From Verrucomicrobiia bacterium (GTDB lineage: Bacteria; Verrucomicrobiota; Verrucomicrobiia; Limisphaerales; UBA1100), in the NCBI GenBank assembly GCA_014239365.1, contig JAAZZB010000040.1, forward strand, positions 1 to 52,802: a stretch of 52,802 nt of DNA, in the 5' to 3' direction. Numbering within the stretch: the stretch's first letter is position 1; every line of letters begins with the position of its first letter. The notes below the pieces were generated by a model. It was not told where the DNA came from, searched no databases, and saw only the letters and a program-made list of their open reading frames with translations. The translations under genes were made by a program, and so were the position numbers. Below are positions 42,729 through 51,024 of the stretch, piece by piece.

Positions 42729-42922
42729 GTAAGGCCGCGCCAATTTTTTGTTGTGCACTTCATTTGTAGCCCGGGCCACCGGGCCGGGCTACAGTTGGGC
42801 TGCGCCCCGGTAAGGCCGCGCCAATTTTTTGTTGTGCACTTCATTTGTAGCCCGGGCCGCTGGCCCGGGCCCCGGCCCACTGGGCCGGGCTACATCCCCG
42901 GACACGCGATGCGTGTCCCTAC
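42729..42922. repeat. 49-bp direct repeat with embedded palindromes
   Basis: A 49-bp unit (gtaaggccgcgccaatttttt to gtagcccgggcc) occurs at 42729-42777 and again at 42810-42858, perfectly repeated and 81 bp apart. cccgggcc/ggcccggg palindromes follow each copy, then a ggacacgc/gcgtgtccctacc half-unit (42899-42922). An open frame running through the repeat into the next gene is not coding. Confidence 0.85.
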
Positions 42923-42960
42923 CAAAACCCTCCTGCGGATAAGTCTTGCTTGCGCAATCC

Positions 42961-42977
42961 ACTTTGTAGTACAAAGT
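42961..42977 (+). promoter_or_regulatory. Palindromic operator ACTTTGTAgTACAAAGT
   Basis: Perfect 8-bp inverted repeat around one central G, ending 6 nt before the ATG at 42984. A TTGCTT box (42946-42951) and a weak TAGTAC -10 (42967-42972) would place the -10 box inside the palindrome. A winged-helix regulator is encoded two genes downstream, which suggests autoregulation. Confidence 0.6.
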
Positions 42978-42983
42978 AAACCC

Positions 42984-43619
42984 ATGAGCGCACAGTGGGC
43001 CGAGGAGAATCTAAACACCATTCGCACCCTGATGGAACGGGCCAGCGTATACCGCCGCGCCCTAGCGCCCATCGCTATTGCCGTCGGCGCGCTCGGCTTG
43101 GCTGCGGCGGCATTGGCGGAGGCGATGGGCTGGACGGGGCAAAGCAACTTCGCCGGCTATTGGCTCGGCGTGGGGGCGGTGACCGTTTTAGCGGCACTGT
43201 TGTTGGTGCGGCGGCAGGCATTGCAGGCGGAGGAGGAATTTTGGTCGCCGCCTACGCGCCGCGTGGCGCAGGTGATGGCGCCACTGTTGCTCGCGGGATT
43301 GGGTTTGGGCGTGTTGGAAATTTTTGGCGCACCGGAAAAGCGCGACTGCGTTCGATTGATTGCGTTGTGGATGGTGTTGTACGGCGGCGCGCTGCACGCG
43401 GCGGGATTTTTTATGCGGCGCGGCTTGAAGCTTGTGGGGTGGGTCTTTGTCATTTTCGGTTCAATTTGCCTGTGTTTGCACACTTTTGGCGGGGTGAAAT
43501 GGCTCGACGAAGCGCACGCGCATTGGGTGATGGGCTGGGCGTTCGGGGCGAATCATTTGGCTTATGGGGTGTATTTGAAACTGACGGCGGAACCGGCGGA
43601 AGAAGGCGACGAAGAATGA
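42984..43619 (+). CDS. Polytopic membrane protein, unknown
   Basis: 211 residues with about six hydrophobic helices (near 26-48, 58-78, 98-115, 124-145, 150-168 and 175-195). A cytoplasmic N-terminal helix (EENLNTIRTLMERASVYRRAL) precedes them. The ATG at 42984 is used because upstream in-frame sequence is repeat DNA. Its stop overlaps the start of the winged-helix regulator (ATGA). Such pairs of membrane protein and HTH_34 regulator recur in acidobacteria and Verrucomicrobia, to my knowledge without known function. Confidence 0.85.
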   Translation: MSAQWAEENLNTIRTLMERASVYRRALAPIAIAVGALGLAAAALAEAMGWTGQSNFAGYWLGVGAVTVLAALLLVRRQALQAEEEFWSPPTRRVAQVMAPLLLAGLGLGVLEIFGAPEKRDCVRLIALWMVLYGGALHAAGFFMRRGLKLVGWVFVIFGSICLCLHTFGGVKWLDEAHAHWVMGWAFGANHLAYGVYLKLTAEPAEEGDEE

Positions 43620-44014
43620 ATCCGGAATCCTTCCAGCATTTGGATAAAGTAATCCACGAGAAAAGCCGGATGGCGATTGTGTCGATGCTCGCGGCTTCGG
43701 CGGAGCTTTCCTTTACTGAATTGCGCGACGCGTTGGGGATGACCGATGGAAATGTGACCACCCACATTCGCACATTGCAAAAGGCGGGCTATGTGGCGGT
43801 GGCCAAAAGTTTTCAGGACAAGCGCCCGCTGACCACTTGCACCCTCACCGCTGCCGGTCGCAAGGCGTTTGGTGAATATGTCGGCTTGCTAGAGGGCATC
43901 GTGAAATCTGCAAAGCAATCGGAGAAAAAATCCAAACCCGCCAAAGCTTCAAAATCAAGGAGGAAAAAATCAAATGACAACACAAACTTTGCCTTACAAA
44001 GTCAACGGGCTTAA
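43616..44014 (+). CDS. Winged-helix transcriptional regulator (HTH_34-like)
   Basis: 132 residues. The DNA-binding domain spans about 8-95: KVIHEKSRMAIVSMLAAS, then ELSFTELRDALGMTDGNVTTHIRTLQKAGYV (the recognition helix) and a wing, FQDKRPLTTCTLTAAGRKAF. A basic Lys/Ser-rich tail follows. It resembles PF13601 regulators (MarR/ArsR-like fold). It starts inside the end of the membrane-protein gene and ends 41 nt inside ispH, so the three are one transcript. It is the natural candidate for binding the palindrome at 42961. Confidence 0.88.
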   Translation: MNPESFQHLDKVIHEKSRMAIVSMLAASAELSFTELRDALGMTDGNVTTHIRTLQKAGYVAVAKSFQDKRPLTTCTLTAAGRKAFGEYVGLLEGIVKSAKQSEKKSKPAKASKSRRKKSNDNTNFALQSQRA

Positions 44015-44897
44015 ATCAACTCAAGCGGAACGGCTGACCATCCGGCGCGCGAAGCATTTGGGAATGTGCTTTGGCGTGCGCGATGCCATTACTCTGGCGC
44101 GGCGCGAGGCGGCAGTGCAATCGCTCACCGTCCTGGGCGAGTTGGTGCATAACGCCACGGTGCTTGACGATTTGGAAGAACGCGGCGTGCGGTTTGAAAA
44201 TGAACCTGAGCGCGTTAAGACTTCGGCGGCAATGATTACCGCCCACGGCGCCTCGGATCGAGCGCGTGCGCGTGCTTGGGCGGCGGGTTTGAATGTGAGC
44301 GATGCGACGTGTCCGCTGGTGCATTTCGCGCACGAAAAGGTGAGGGAATTGGTGGCGTCGGGGTTTCATCCGATCATCATTGGTCGGCGTGGGCACGTGG
44401 AGGTACGCGGGTTGACGGAGGATTTGGTGGCGTGCGATGTGGTATTGAACGAGAAAGATTTGGATGCGCTGGAATCGCGCGCGCGTTTTGGCGTGGTGGC
44501 GCAGACGACGCAGCCCATCGCGCGTGTGCGGGTGTTGGTGGATTATTTGCAGGCGCGTTTCCCGCGGGCGGAGGTGCGGTTTGTGGATACGGTGTGTCGC
44601 CCGACGAAACAACGGCAGGAATCCGCGGTGGAATTGGCGCGCGAATCGGATGTGGTTTTGGTGATCGGCGGTGCAAACAGCAATAACACGGCGGAGTTGG
44701 CGCGCACGTGTGGTGAATTTTGCAAAGCCGTCCATCACGTGCAGGGGCCGGACGATGTGCGGGCGGAGTGGATTCCTGAAACTGGAACGCTGGGCATCAC
44801 GGCGGGGACGTCGACGCCGGATGAGATCATTGATGCGGTGGAGGCGCGCGTGCGGGAGATTAGCGGTGCTCGCCGGCCAGCACATCGTGCGGCTTGA
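43974..44897 (+). CDS. ispH: 4-hydroxy-3-methylbut-2-enyl diphosphate reductase
   Basis: [4Fe-4S] enzyme of the last MEP-pathway step, making IPP and DMAPP. 307 residues. The three cluster cysteines are at about 32 (GMCFGV), 113 (DATCPLV) and 208 (DTVCRPTKQRQ); GELVHN, AHG, GHVEVRG and GGANSNNT also match. The usual GHPE motif reads GHVE here, with the catalytic Glu kept. AGGAGG at 43958-43963 supports the ATG at 43974, which overlaps the regulator. The 3' end overlaps the convergent dus gene by 38 nt. Confidence 0.95.
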   Translation: MTTQTLPYKVNGLKSTQAERLTIRRAKHLGMCFGVRDAITLARREAAVQSLTVLGELVHNATVLDDLEERGVRFENEPERVKTSAAMITAHGASDRARARAWAAGLNVSDATCPLVHFAHEKVRELVASGFHPIIIGRRGHVEVRGLTEDLVACDVVLNEKDLDALESRARFGVVAQTTQPIARVRVLVDYLQARFPRAEVRFVDTVCRPTKQRQESAVELARESDVVLVIGGANSNNTAELARTCGEFCKAVHHVQGPDDVRAEWIPETGTLGITAGTSTPDEIIDAVEARVREISGARRPAHRAA

Positions 44898-45906
44898 GCT
44901 CGAGGTCGAAGGGTTCGAGCGGCATTGGCTCGTCGTGTTCTAGGTGGTCGGTGCAGATTTTGAAGAGGTCGGCTTCGGTGGTGGTGCGGCGGATGCGGTG
45001 GAGGAAGTCGCCGGTGGGTTCGATGCCGATGCCGATGTAGTTGAAATATTTTTTCATTTTCGCCACGTGCGATTTCTCGTTTAAGTTTGGCGGGCGCACG
45101 GTTTCATAGAGGTCACGCAAATAGCTGAGGACGTCTTGGCCGGTGGGCACGAATGGGGTTTCGCCGGTTTGTGCCTGGCGGATTTGGTGGAAGAGCCACG
45201 GGTTGCGAATGGCGGCGCGGCCGATCATGAGGCCGGCGGCGCGGGTGTTGGCAAGCACGGCGGCGGCTTTTGCGGGGGAATAAATATTGCCGTTGGCGAG
45301 CACGGGGCAGGGGAGGGCGTCGACGGCGCGGGCGATGTAATCGTAATGGACGCCGCTGCGGTAGCCTTCGCGCACGGTGCGGCCGTGGACGGTGAGGAGG
45401 TTGATGCGGTGTTTGGCGAAGATGGGCAGGAGTTCTTCGAACACGGCGGGGTCGTCAAAGCCGATGCGGGTTTTTACGGTGAACGGAATTTCGATGGCGT
45501 CGCGGAGTGCGCCGAGGATGGCGTCGACTTGGGCGGGGTCGCGGAGGAGTCCGCCGCCGGCGCATTTTTTGTAAACGACGGGCGCGGGGCAGCCGAGGTT
45601 GAGGTCGATGCCGGCGATGGGGTGTTGTTGCAGTTCGCGCGCGGTGCGGGTGAGTGAGGGGATGTGGTTGCCGATGAGCTGGGCGAGCGCGGGTTTGTCG
45701 GTCGGGTTTTGGGTGATGGATTTGAGGATGTGTTTATCGAGGCACGACCCTTCGCGCACGCGGAAGTATTCGGTGACGTAAAGATCGGGGCCGCCGTACT
45801 TGGCCATCAGCCGCCAGAAGGGGAGGTCGGTGACATCCTGCATCGGCGCGAGCGCGGTGATGGGCGCGCGGGCGAGGGTGTGGCGGAAGTGCTCGGCGGG
45901 GGTCAT
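44860..45906 (-). CDS. dus: tRNA-dihydrouridine synthase
   Basis: FMN enzyme that reduces uridines in the tRNA D-loop. 348 residues. LAPMQDVTDLPFW (FMN site), LNLGCPAPVVYKKCAGGGLL with the catalytic cysteine, VKTRIGFDD, LLTVHGRTVREGY and NGNIYSP are all present. The subfamily (DusA, B or C) cannot be told by eye. Divergent from tRNA-Gln and convergent with ispH. Confidence 0.94.
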   Translation of the reverse strand: MTPAEHFRHTLARAPITALAPMQDVTDLPFWRLMAKYGGPDLYVTEYFRVREGSCLDKHILKSITQNPTDKPALAQLIGNHIPSLTRTARELQQHPIAGIDLNLGCPAPVVYKKCAGGGLLRDPAQVDAILGALRDAIEIPFTVKTRIGFDDPAVFEELLPIFAKHRINLLTVHGRTVREGYRSGVHYDYIARAVDALPCPVLANGNIYSPAKAAAVLANTRAAGLMIGRAAIRNPWLFHQIRQAQTGETPFVPTGQDVLSYLRDLYETVRPPNLNEKSHVAKMKKYFNYIGIGIEPTGDFLHRIRRTTTEADLFKICTDHLEHDEPMPLEPFDLELKPHDVLAGEHR

Positions 45907-45956
45907 TGGTTTTTTCTTTTCGGCGGGGCGATGGGCGGCTAAGGTGTGCGGCCCAC

Positions 45957-46030
45957 TGTCCCGTGGTGTAATGGTAGCACAGATGTTTTTGGTACATCTA
46001 GTCGGGGTTCAAATCCCTGCGGGACAACCA
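45957..46030 (+). tRNA. tRNA-Gln (anticodon UUG)
   Basis: 74 nt with an encoded CCA. The acceptor TGTCCCG pairs with CGGGACA, discriminator A. D-arm GTGT/GCAC; anticodon arm GATGT-ttTTGgt-ACATC; T-arm CGGGG-ttcaaat-CCCTG with one G-T pair. The anticodon TTG reads CAA and CAG. Confidence 0.95.
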
Positions 46031-46093
46031 CTTTTTTAATGCCCAAGTTTCAAAGGTCTCGGGCACGACTCACTATTCCCCACTCCCTCTGTT

Positions 46094-49000
46094 CTACTCA
46101 CTGAAGAGGAATTCCAGGTCATTTTTGGTGAGGCTTTTGGCAAAGCCTTTTTCGCCGAGGACGTCGGAGATGGTTTGGCGTTTGCTTTGCTGGAGGTTCC
46201 AGATTTTTTCTTCCACGGTACCGGGCGCGATGAGTTTGTAGGCGTTGACGGTTTTGGTTTGGCCGATGCGGTGGGTGCGGTCAATGGCTTGCGCTTCGAC
46301 GGCGGGGTTCCACCACGGATCGTAGAGCACCACGTAGCTTGCGGTAGTGAGGTTGAGGCCGGTGCCGGCGGCGCGGAGGCTGAGCAGGAAGATGCCCGCG
46401 CCTTCGGATTCCTGAAATGCGTTGACGACGTCCTGCCGGTTTTTGGTTTCGCCGGTGAGCATGTGCGTGGGAATCTCGCGCGTGCCGCAATCCTTCTCGA
46501 GGATTTTCAGCATCTGCACAAACTGACTGAAGACCAAAACTTTTTCGCCTTGGGCGACCAATGGCTCGAGCAGATCGAAGAGGGCTTCGGTTTTGCCGGA
46601 GGCGGAATCGTTGCCGACGAGTGAGGGGTGACAGCAAATCTGGCGCAGTCGCGTGAGGGCGGCGAGCACTTGCATGCGGCTTTTGGCGACGCCTTTGGTT
46701 TGGATGGTTTCCATCACCGTGTCGCGGCTGCGGCGGAGTTCGGCGAGGTACAATTTGCGTTGGTCCTTGCCGAGTTCGCAGTCGTGCCGTTGTTCGATGC
46801 GTTCGGGCAAATCTTTGGCGACCTCGGTTTTGACGCGCCGCAGCAGGATGGGGCGCAGACGCGAGGAGAGGCGTTTGCGGGCGATGCGGCGATTGGCGAT
46901 AGCTTCTTCGCTGTCGCCGCCGGCGGGGTCGTACATTGAGTGGAAATGTTTTTCGTCGCCGAGATAGCCCGGCTGGACGAAGTCCACGATGCTCCATAAA
47001 TCGAGCAGGCGATTTTCCAACGGCGTGCCGGTGAGGGCGAGGCGGATTTTGCAGGAGAGTTGCTTTACCGATTGGGTGACTTGGGCGCCGGGGTTTTTGA
47101 TGAACTGCGCTTCATCAAGAATGATGGCGTTGAATTTGTAGCGCTGCAAATCCTCGAGGTCGCGCCGGAGCAGCGAGTAGTTGGTGACGACGATATCGTA
47201 ATCGGGGATGTGCTTGCGCATCGCATGGCGGGCGGCGCCGCTTTCGAGGACGAGCACGGACATATCCGGCGTAAATTTATCCACCTCGCGCCGCCAGTTG
47301 TGCATCACCGAGGCGGGGCATACGACGAGTGAGGGATGGGATTTGCCGCGTTTTTTCCGCTGCTTGAGCCACTTTAGATAAGCAAGAGTTTGCAGCGTTT
47401 TGCCGAGGCCCATGTCGTCGGCGAGGATGCCGCCGAGGCGCATGGATTGCAGATGGCAGAGAAATTCGAAGCCGGAATGTTGGTACGGGCGTAGCTCGGC
47501 GTCGATGCCTTCGGGCAGGTCGGTGGTGGGGATGCCTTCGAATTGCTCGATGCGGTCGCGTAGTTTCTGGGCTTGCTTGCCGTCGCCGAATTGCGAGAGG
47601 GCGTCTTCGCCGAGATGGGCGGCTTGTTCCATCGCGATTTTTTGTGTGCCGGTTTCGAGGCCGTCGAGGCCAAGGTCGGCCATGGTTTCCTGCGCGCGTT
47701 GCGTGGCGTCGACGTCCAGTTCCACCCAGCCTTTGCTGGGGAGTTTCACAAACCGACTGGTGGCTTGGGCGAGGCTCTCCAAATCTTTTTTGGTGAGCTT
47801 CATACCTTCCTCTTCCCACTCGGTGGAAACTGAAAGCCAGTCGATGCCGCTGCCTTTGACGATGAGCGTGGGCTTGAGGCGTTTGGGTTTTAGGAAGAGG
47901 CGCTGGAAGGAATCGTTGCCGAGAAATTCTGCGTTCTGCGGGCGTTCGTGCCACACGCTGGCGAGCACGTTGAGAAAATTTTCATTCGCATCGCCCACCC
48001 AAAGCCCGGGCTCGGGTGTGAACCAATCGAGCTTGCGCAGCCAATCGATGGAAGGCTCGAGGCGGGCATCCTCTAAAACCTGAGGCTTTTTCGCGCGGTG
48101 TTTGGCTTTGGCTTTGATGTGCCATTCGTGGCCGGTCCATTCCCAAAGGCTGCCGTCGAGGTCGCTCTTGGCTTGCAGGCGCAGCTCGAGGCGGTCGCCG
48201 TGCATTTCCAAAACGAACAGCGGCTTGGCCGTGTGCGATTCGCACAGATCATTCCAGTCGATGCCCTCGCGTACGTGGGTGCGGCGCAGCTCGGTGATGA
48301 ATCGCGTGCTGAGTTTGTTGATCGGTGCGCGTGGATTGCTCACCCATTTGCTGAGGAGCGATGCGGGCGGGCTGTTGCGCAGGAAATAAAATGTGTTGTC
48401 CACCAGCACCATCGTCGGGCGACCGGCGAAAAATTTTGCTTCTTCCAGCGGCACCTCGCGGCCATCGGGCAGCAGGAGCGTGTGGGTGAAGGCGAGGATG
48501 GCGGTGCCGTTTTTGAGCGAGGGGATCAGCTCGGCGAGTTGGCCGTGAAATTCGTAGGGCGGTGAATCCACACCCGGTTGCAGTCGCGATTGGCCGCCCC
48601 AATGTGCCAGCCATTGCAGCAGTGGCTGGCCGGTGAGGCTGAGGCTGTCGTGCCCTTTGAGTTCTTCGCCGTAATGTTCGGTGACCCATTCGATGAATTC
48701 CCAATCTTCGGCGGGAAAGAGTTCCTGCTCGTGCGCGGCGCGCACAGTGAGATCCACGAGATTGGTGATCGATTTCTTACGGTCGCCGGTGCGCGGACGG
48801 CGCACCACGAATTCCACCCGCAAGGCTTGCAGGCTCGAATCCAAATCCTCCGATTCCGGCAAGGCCACGGCGCGGATGGATGCGCGCGGGGCATCGAGAT
48901 GATTCGGCGCAGGCGGGAACATCCAATGCTCCAGCTCCTTGAACACCGCGTGCTCGCGTTCCGCCTTTTCAATTTCCTTAAAGCGTTTGAGGTTCGCGTG

Positions 49001-49372
49001 TTGATTCAGCTCCGCCGGCATTTGCCGACCCGCGCGCAGAAACACCACCGACAATGCCTCCAGCCGTTTCTTGCCCTTCGCCTTCGCAACGGCATCCCAC
49101 CATTCGTCGCCGGGAAAATCCTTGCGGCTTAGCTTCAGCTTGGAAAAATAATCCTCCAGCAAGAGCCACGCCCTTTGTTCGTCTTTGCACTTGGCGAACA
49201 GTTCGAGAATGTCCTCGCGTTCATCCACGTCCTCGCGGGAGTCGGCCAGCTCGCGGCGCAAGTCGGCCAGCATTCCATAGGCATCCTCCAGTGCGGTGGC
49301 GTGCGCATCGTACTTCATTGCCGCACCGCTCTTGGGTGCCGGCTTACGTGTTCCTTTTTTACCTCGTGGCAT
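46094..49372 (-). CDS. SNF2-family helicase-like ATPase
   Basis: 1092 residues. The C-terminal 500 form a Swi2/Snf2 motor: GILADDMGLGKTLQTLAYL (motif I, about 652), DEAQFIKNP (II, about 750), LTGTPLENRLLDLWSI (III), VFSQFVQML, LRAAGTGLNL and DPWWNPAVEAQAIDRTHRIGQ (V-VI). The first 600 residues are not recognised beyond a beginning rich in Lys/Arg/Pro and several HepA/SWIM-type-like stretches. Bacterial members move protein along DNA or recycle RNA polymerase (RapA-like); some belong to defence systems, but no defence neighbours are here. The gap 49373-49599 holds no gene. Confidence 0.92.
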   Translation of the reverse strand: MPRGKKGTRKPAPKSGAAMKYDAHATALEDAYGMLADLRRELADSREDVDEREDILELFAKCKDEQRAWLLLEDYFSKLKLSRKDFPGDEWWDAVAKAKGKKRLEALSVVFLRAGRQMPAELNQHANLKRFKEIEKAEREHAVFKELEHWMFPPAPNHLDAPRASIRAVALPESEDLDSSLQALRVEFVVRRPRTGDRKKSITNLVDLTVRAAHEQELFPAEDWEFIEWVTEHYGEELKGHDSLSLTGQPLLQWLAHWGGQSRLQPGVDSPPYEFHGQLAELIPSLKNGTAILAFTHTLLLPDGREVPLEEAKFFAGRPTMVLVDNTFYFLRNSPPASLLSKWVSNPRAPINKLSTRFITELRRTHVREGIDWNDLCESHTAKPLFVLEMHGDRLELRLQAKSDLDGSLWEWTGHEWHIKAKAKHRAKKPQVLEDARLEPSIDWLRKLDWFTPEPGLWVGDANENFLNVLASVWHERPQNAEFLGNDSFQRLFLKPKRLKPTLIVKGSGIDWLSVSTEWEEEGMKLTKKDLESLAQATSRFVKLPSKGWVELDVDATQRAQETMADLGLDGLETGTQKIAMEQAAHLGEDALSQFGDGKQAQKLRDRIEQFEGIPTTDLPEGIDAELRPYQHSGFEFLCHLQSMRLGGILADDMGLGKTLQTLAYLKWLKQRKKRGKSHPSLVVCPASVMHNWRREVDKFTPDMSVLVLESGAARHAMRKHIPDYDIVVTNYSLLRRDLEDLQRYKFNAIILDEAQFIKNPGAQVTQSVKQLSCKIRLALTGTPLENRLLDLWSIVDFVQPGYLGDEKHFHSMYDPAGGDSEEAIANRRIARKRLSSRLRPILLRRVKTEVAKDLPERIEQRHDCELGKDQRKLYLAELRRSRDTVMETIQTKGVAKSRMQVLAALTRLRQICCHPSLVGNDSASGKTEALFDLLEPLVAQGEKVLVFSQFVQMLKILEKDCGTREIPTHMLTGETKNRQDVVNAFQESEGAGIFLLSLRAAGTGLNLTTASYVVLYDPWWNPAVEAQAIDRTHRIGQTKTVNAYKLIAPGTVEEKIWNLQQSKRQTISDVLGEKGFAKSLTKNDLEFLFSE

Positions 49373-49534
49373 GGGTCAAATTCTCTCTCTAAAAACGGAA
49401 AGGTTAGCTATGGCAGGTTGGCGAATCCCCGTCAACACGAAATCGAAAAAAACAGGTACTCTAAAAAATGAAAATTACTTGACCACGAAAAAACCGTTGA
49501 AAGAAGCGTGATTCAGAAAAAGCAAGCGAAGAAA

Positions 49535-49560
49535 AAAGTGGAACTCCCCGCAGGGGCCAG
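49535..49560 (-). terminator. Weak terminator of the small lipoprotein gene
   Basis: On minus, cccctgcgggg forms a short hairpin followed by agttccactttttt. Low confidence because the stem is only four pairs. Confidence 0.3.
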
Positions 49561-49599
49561 CATTCCGCGTGGCGGTGAAGATCGTGCCAGGCGCGAACC

Positions 49600-49788
49600 C
49601 TAGCGGGAATGTCCGGCAACCAGGGGTGCCTCCGAAGCTTCGTGTTCGCCCAACAACCCCGGCAACAGAAACGTCGCCGGCGAAATGCCTTGGTTCACGT
49701 GAATGCCCGTGCAACCGGTCAATCCAAATGCAAATACCGCCAACATTATTCCAAATCGAATAACGCGCTTTGTGGTCACACACTCCAT
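49600..49788 (-). CDS. Small lipoprotein, unknown
   Basis: 62 residues. A signal peptide (KRVIRFGIMLAVFAFGL) ends in the lipobox LTGC at residue 26, leaving a mature peptide of about 37 residues starting CTGIHVNQGISPATFLLPGLL. I remember similar short 'VNQ-SPATFLLPG' lipoproteins from other Verrucomicrobia and Planctomycetes, none with a known function. The start could also be the ATG at 49746, but that would lose the basic n-region. Confidence 0.75.
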   Translation of the reverse strand: MECVTTKRVIRFGIMLAVFAFGLTGCTGIHVNQGISPATFLLPGLLGEHEASEAPLVAGHSR

Positions 49789-49908
49789 TTGTTCAGCCTA
49801 CCCAAACGAAGGCAAAAAGCAACTCAAAAAAGGGGGATGACAAAGAGAGAGGAACCTTCAGCCCCTTGATTATTCACAGCCCGCTCACAGTTTGTTAGCA
49901 ACCTGAAG

Positions 49909-49936
49909 TTGACGAAACGCTCAAACCCCATAATCT
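49909..49936 (+). promoter_or_regulatory. Sigma-70-like promoter
   Basis: TTGACG, 16 nt, TAATCT: five of six and four of six consensus bases. Transcription would start near 49943. This places any TTG at 49909 inside the -35 box, so the gene downstream must start later. Confidence 0.6.
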
Positions 49937-49950
49937 CTCCGCAGTTAAGG

Positions 49951-50394
49951 GTGAAAAGGAGGATCCCAATTTACTATCTGTTGGCGCTTGGCGTGTTTGC
50001 TTTCGTTGGATGCGAAATACTCGGACTCAAGGGCAAGGAAGATCCATCGAAAAATTCCCTTGGCAATGCCGGCAACAACTTCGGCCACGACGGCCCAAAG
50101 GTGGGCATCGATCCAAACGCCAAATTCAACAACAGCACCAAGCCTAAAACACTGCCCCGCGTAGCGGCCGGCAATGATTCCGGGCGAGTGATGCTTGTGG
50201 ATCAAGGCCTTGCGTTTGTAGTGGTGGAAATCGTCGGGGCCAAACTCCCGCCACCCGAATTGCGCTACCTCGTCATCCGCCAAGGCCGCGCCGTGGGCGA
50301 GATCACCACCACCGCGCAAACCGATGACTCATATTTAGTAGCTGATATCAACAAGGGGGACATCCGTGTGGGCGATTCAGTTCGCCCCAAATAA
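49951..50394 (+). CDS. Lipoprotein, unknown
   Basis: 147 residues from the GTG at 49951. The signal peptide VKRRIPIYYLLALGVFAFVGC has its lipobox cysteine at residue 21. An Asn/Gly/Lys-rich linker follows, then a compact beta-rich C-terminal domain (RVMLVDQGLAFVVVEI, ELRYLVIRQGRAVGEI, DSYLVADINKGDIRVGDSV) of the kind seen in small OB- or SH3-like domains. AGGAGG at 49957-49962 lies after the GTG; a start at ATT 49969 would use it but would lose the positive charges. Divergent from the small lipoprotein at 49788. A strong terminator follows. Confidence 0.82.
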   Translation: MKRRIPIYYLLALGVFAFVGCEILGLKGKEDPSKNSLGNAGNNFGHDGPKVGIDPNAKFNNSTKPKTLPRVAAGNDSGRVMLVDQGLAFVVVEIVGAKLPPPELRYLVIRQGRAVGEITTTAQTDDSYLVADINKGDIRVGDSVRPK

Positions 50395-50407
50395 CGGATA
50401 GGTGGAG

Positions 50408-50438
50408 AAGGCCCCGGGGGAAACCCCGGGGCCTTTTT
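50408..50438 (+). terminator. Intrinsic terminator
   Basis: aaggccccgggg, short loop, ccccggggcctttttta: a 12-bp perfect stem with a T6 tract, 14 nt after the stop at 50394. Confidence 0.92.
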
Positions 50439-50458
50439 TATACCCCGAGGCAAACCTC

Positions 50459-50579
50459 GGTAGGGACGCGCTGCGCGCGTCCGTGGACACGCACAGCATT
50501 TGTCTATCCTACCAAAAAAGTTTTGCCCCGGTAGGGACGCGCTGCGCGCGTCCGTGGACACGCACAGCGTGTCCCTACC
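50459..50579. repeat. Two copies of the GTAGGGACRCGC palindrome
   Basis: Copy A at 50459-50513 is decayed at its 3' half; copy B at 50530-50579 is complete (ggtagggacgcgctgcgcgc to gtgtccctacc). Both are followed by AAAA, as are the copies ending at 41368 and 42922. They lie between convergent genes. Confidence 0.85.
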
Positions 50580-50583
50580 AAAA

Positions 50584-50898
50584 CTAATCCGCAGCCTCCG
50601 CCGGCGCGGACTCCGCCTTGGCTTTCTTGTACGGCGAATGAAGGTTAAAATAAATCCCGCACATCGGTTTCTCTTCCCCGTCCACTTCGCTCAGAAAAAT
50701 CGTCACCTGTTTATCCAGCGCGATCCCGTGGCGCATCCCTTCCCCGCGCGATTCATAAGCCCGCATCGCCTTCACCAACAAACTCTCCAGCGACGCCTGG
50801 CAATCCTCCGGCGATTTATCCAAACACACCACGTGCAAATCAAACGACTTCACCGCCGCCTCAATCTCATCCACAAACATTTCCGGTAACAATCCCAT
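50584..50898 (-). CDS. Hypothetical protein
   Basis: 104 residues from the ATG at 50898: MGLLPEMFVDEIEAAVKSFD, then a helix-rich body (CLDKSPEDCQASLESLLVKAMRAYESRG) and strands (ALDKQVTIFLSEVDGEEKPMCGIYFNL), with a Lys/Ala/Glu tail. It appears to be a small cytoplasmic protein and I do not recognise the family. A GTG at 50958 would add 20 residues. The convergent neighbour ends before the repeats at 50459. Confidence 0.65.
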   Translation of the reverse strand: MGLLPEMFVDEIEAAVKSFDLHVVCLDKSPEDCQASLESLLVKAMRAYESRGEGMRHGIALDKQVTIFLSEVDGEEKPMCGIYFNLHSPYKKAKAESAPAEAAD

Positions 50899-51024
50899 AG
50901 CAAACGCCCACCCAACCACACCGCGCCCCCCAATGCACTCCAAAAAAACGGCCTCCACCCTACTGTAAAAAAAGTCATTCTTTATAGTAGACAGAAAATC
51001 AAAATCCGTGCTGAACTAACGGCG

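Noticed and set aside
42666..42983. N-terminal extension of the membrane-protein gene through the 49-bp repeats
   Set aside because: The extra residues encode the direct repeat twice (RPRQFFVVHFICSPG); the real start is the ATG at 42984.
46094..49372. SNF2 protein as part of a phage-defence system
   Set aside because: No nuclease, methyltransferase, phospholipase-D or other defence gene is adjacent; neighbours are a tRNA, dus and a small lipoprotein gene.
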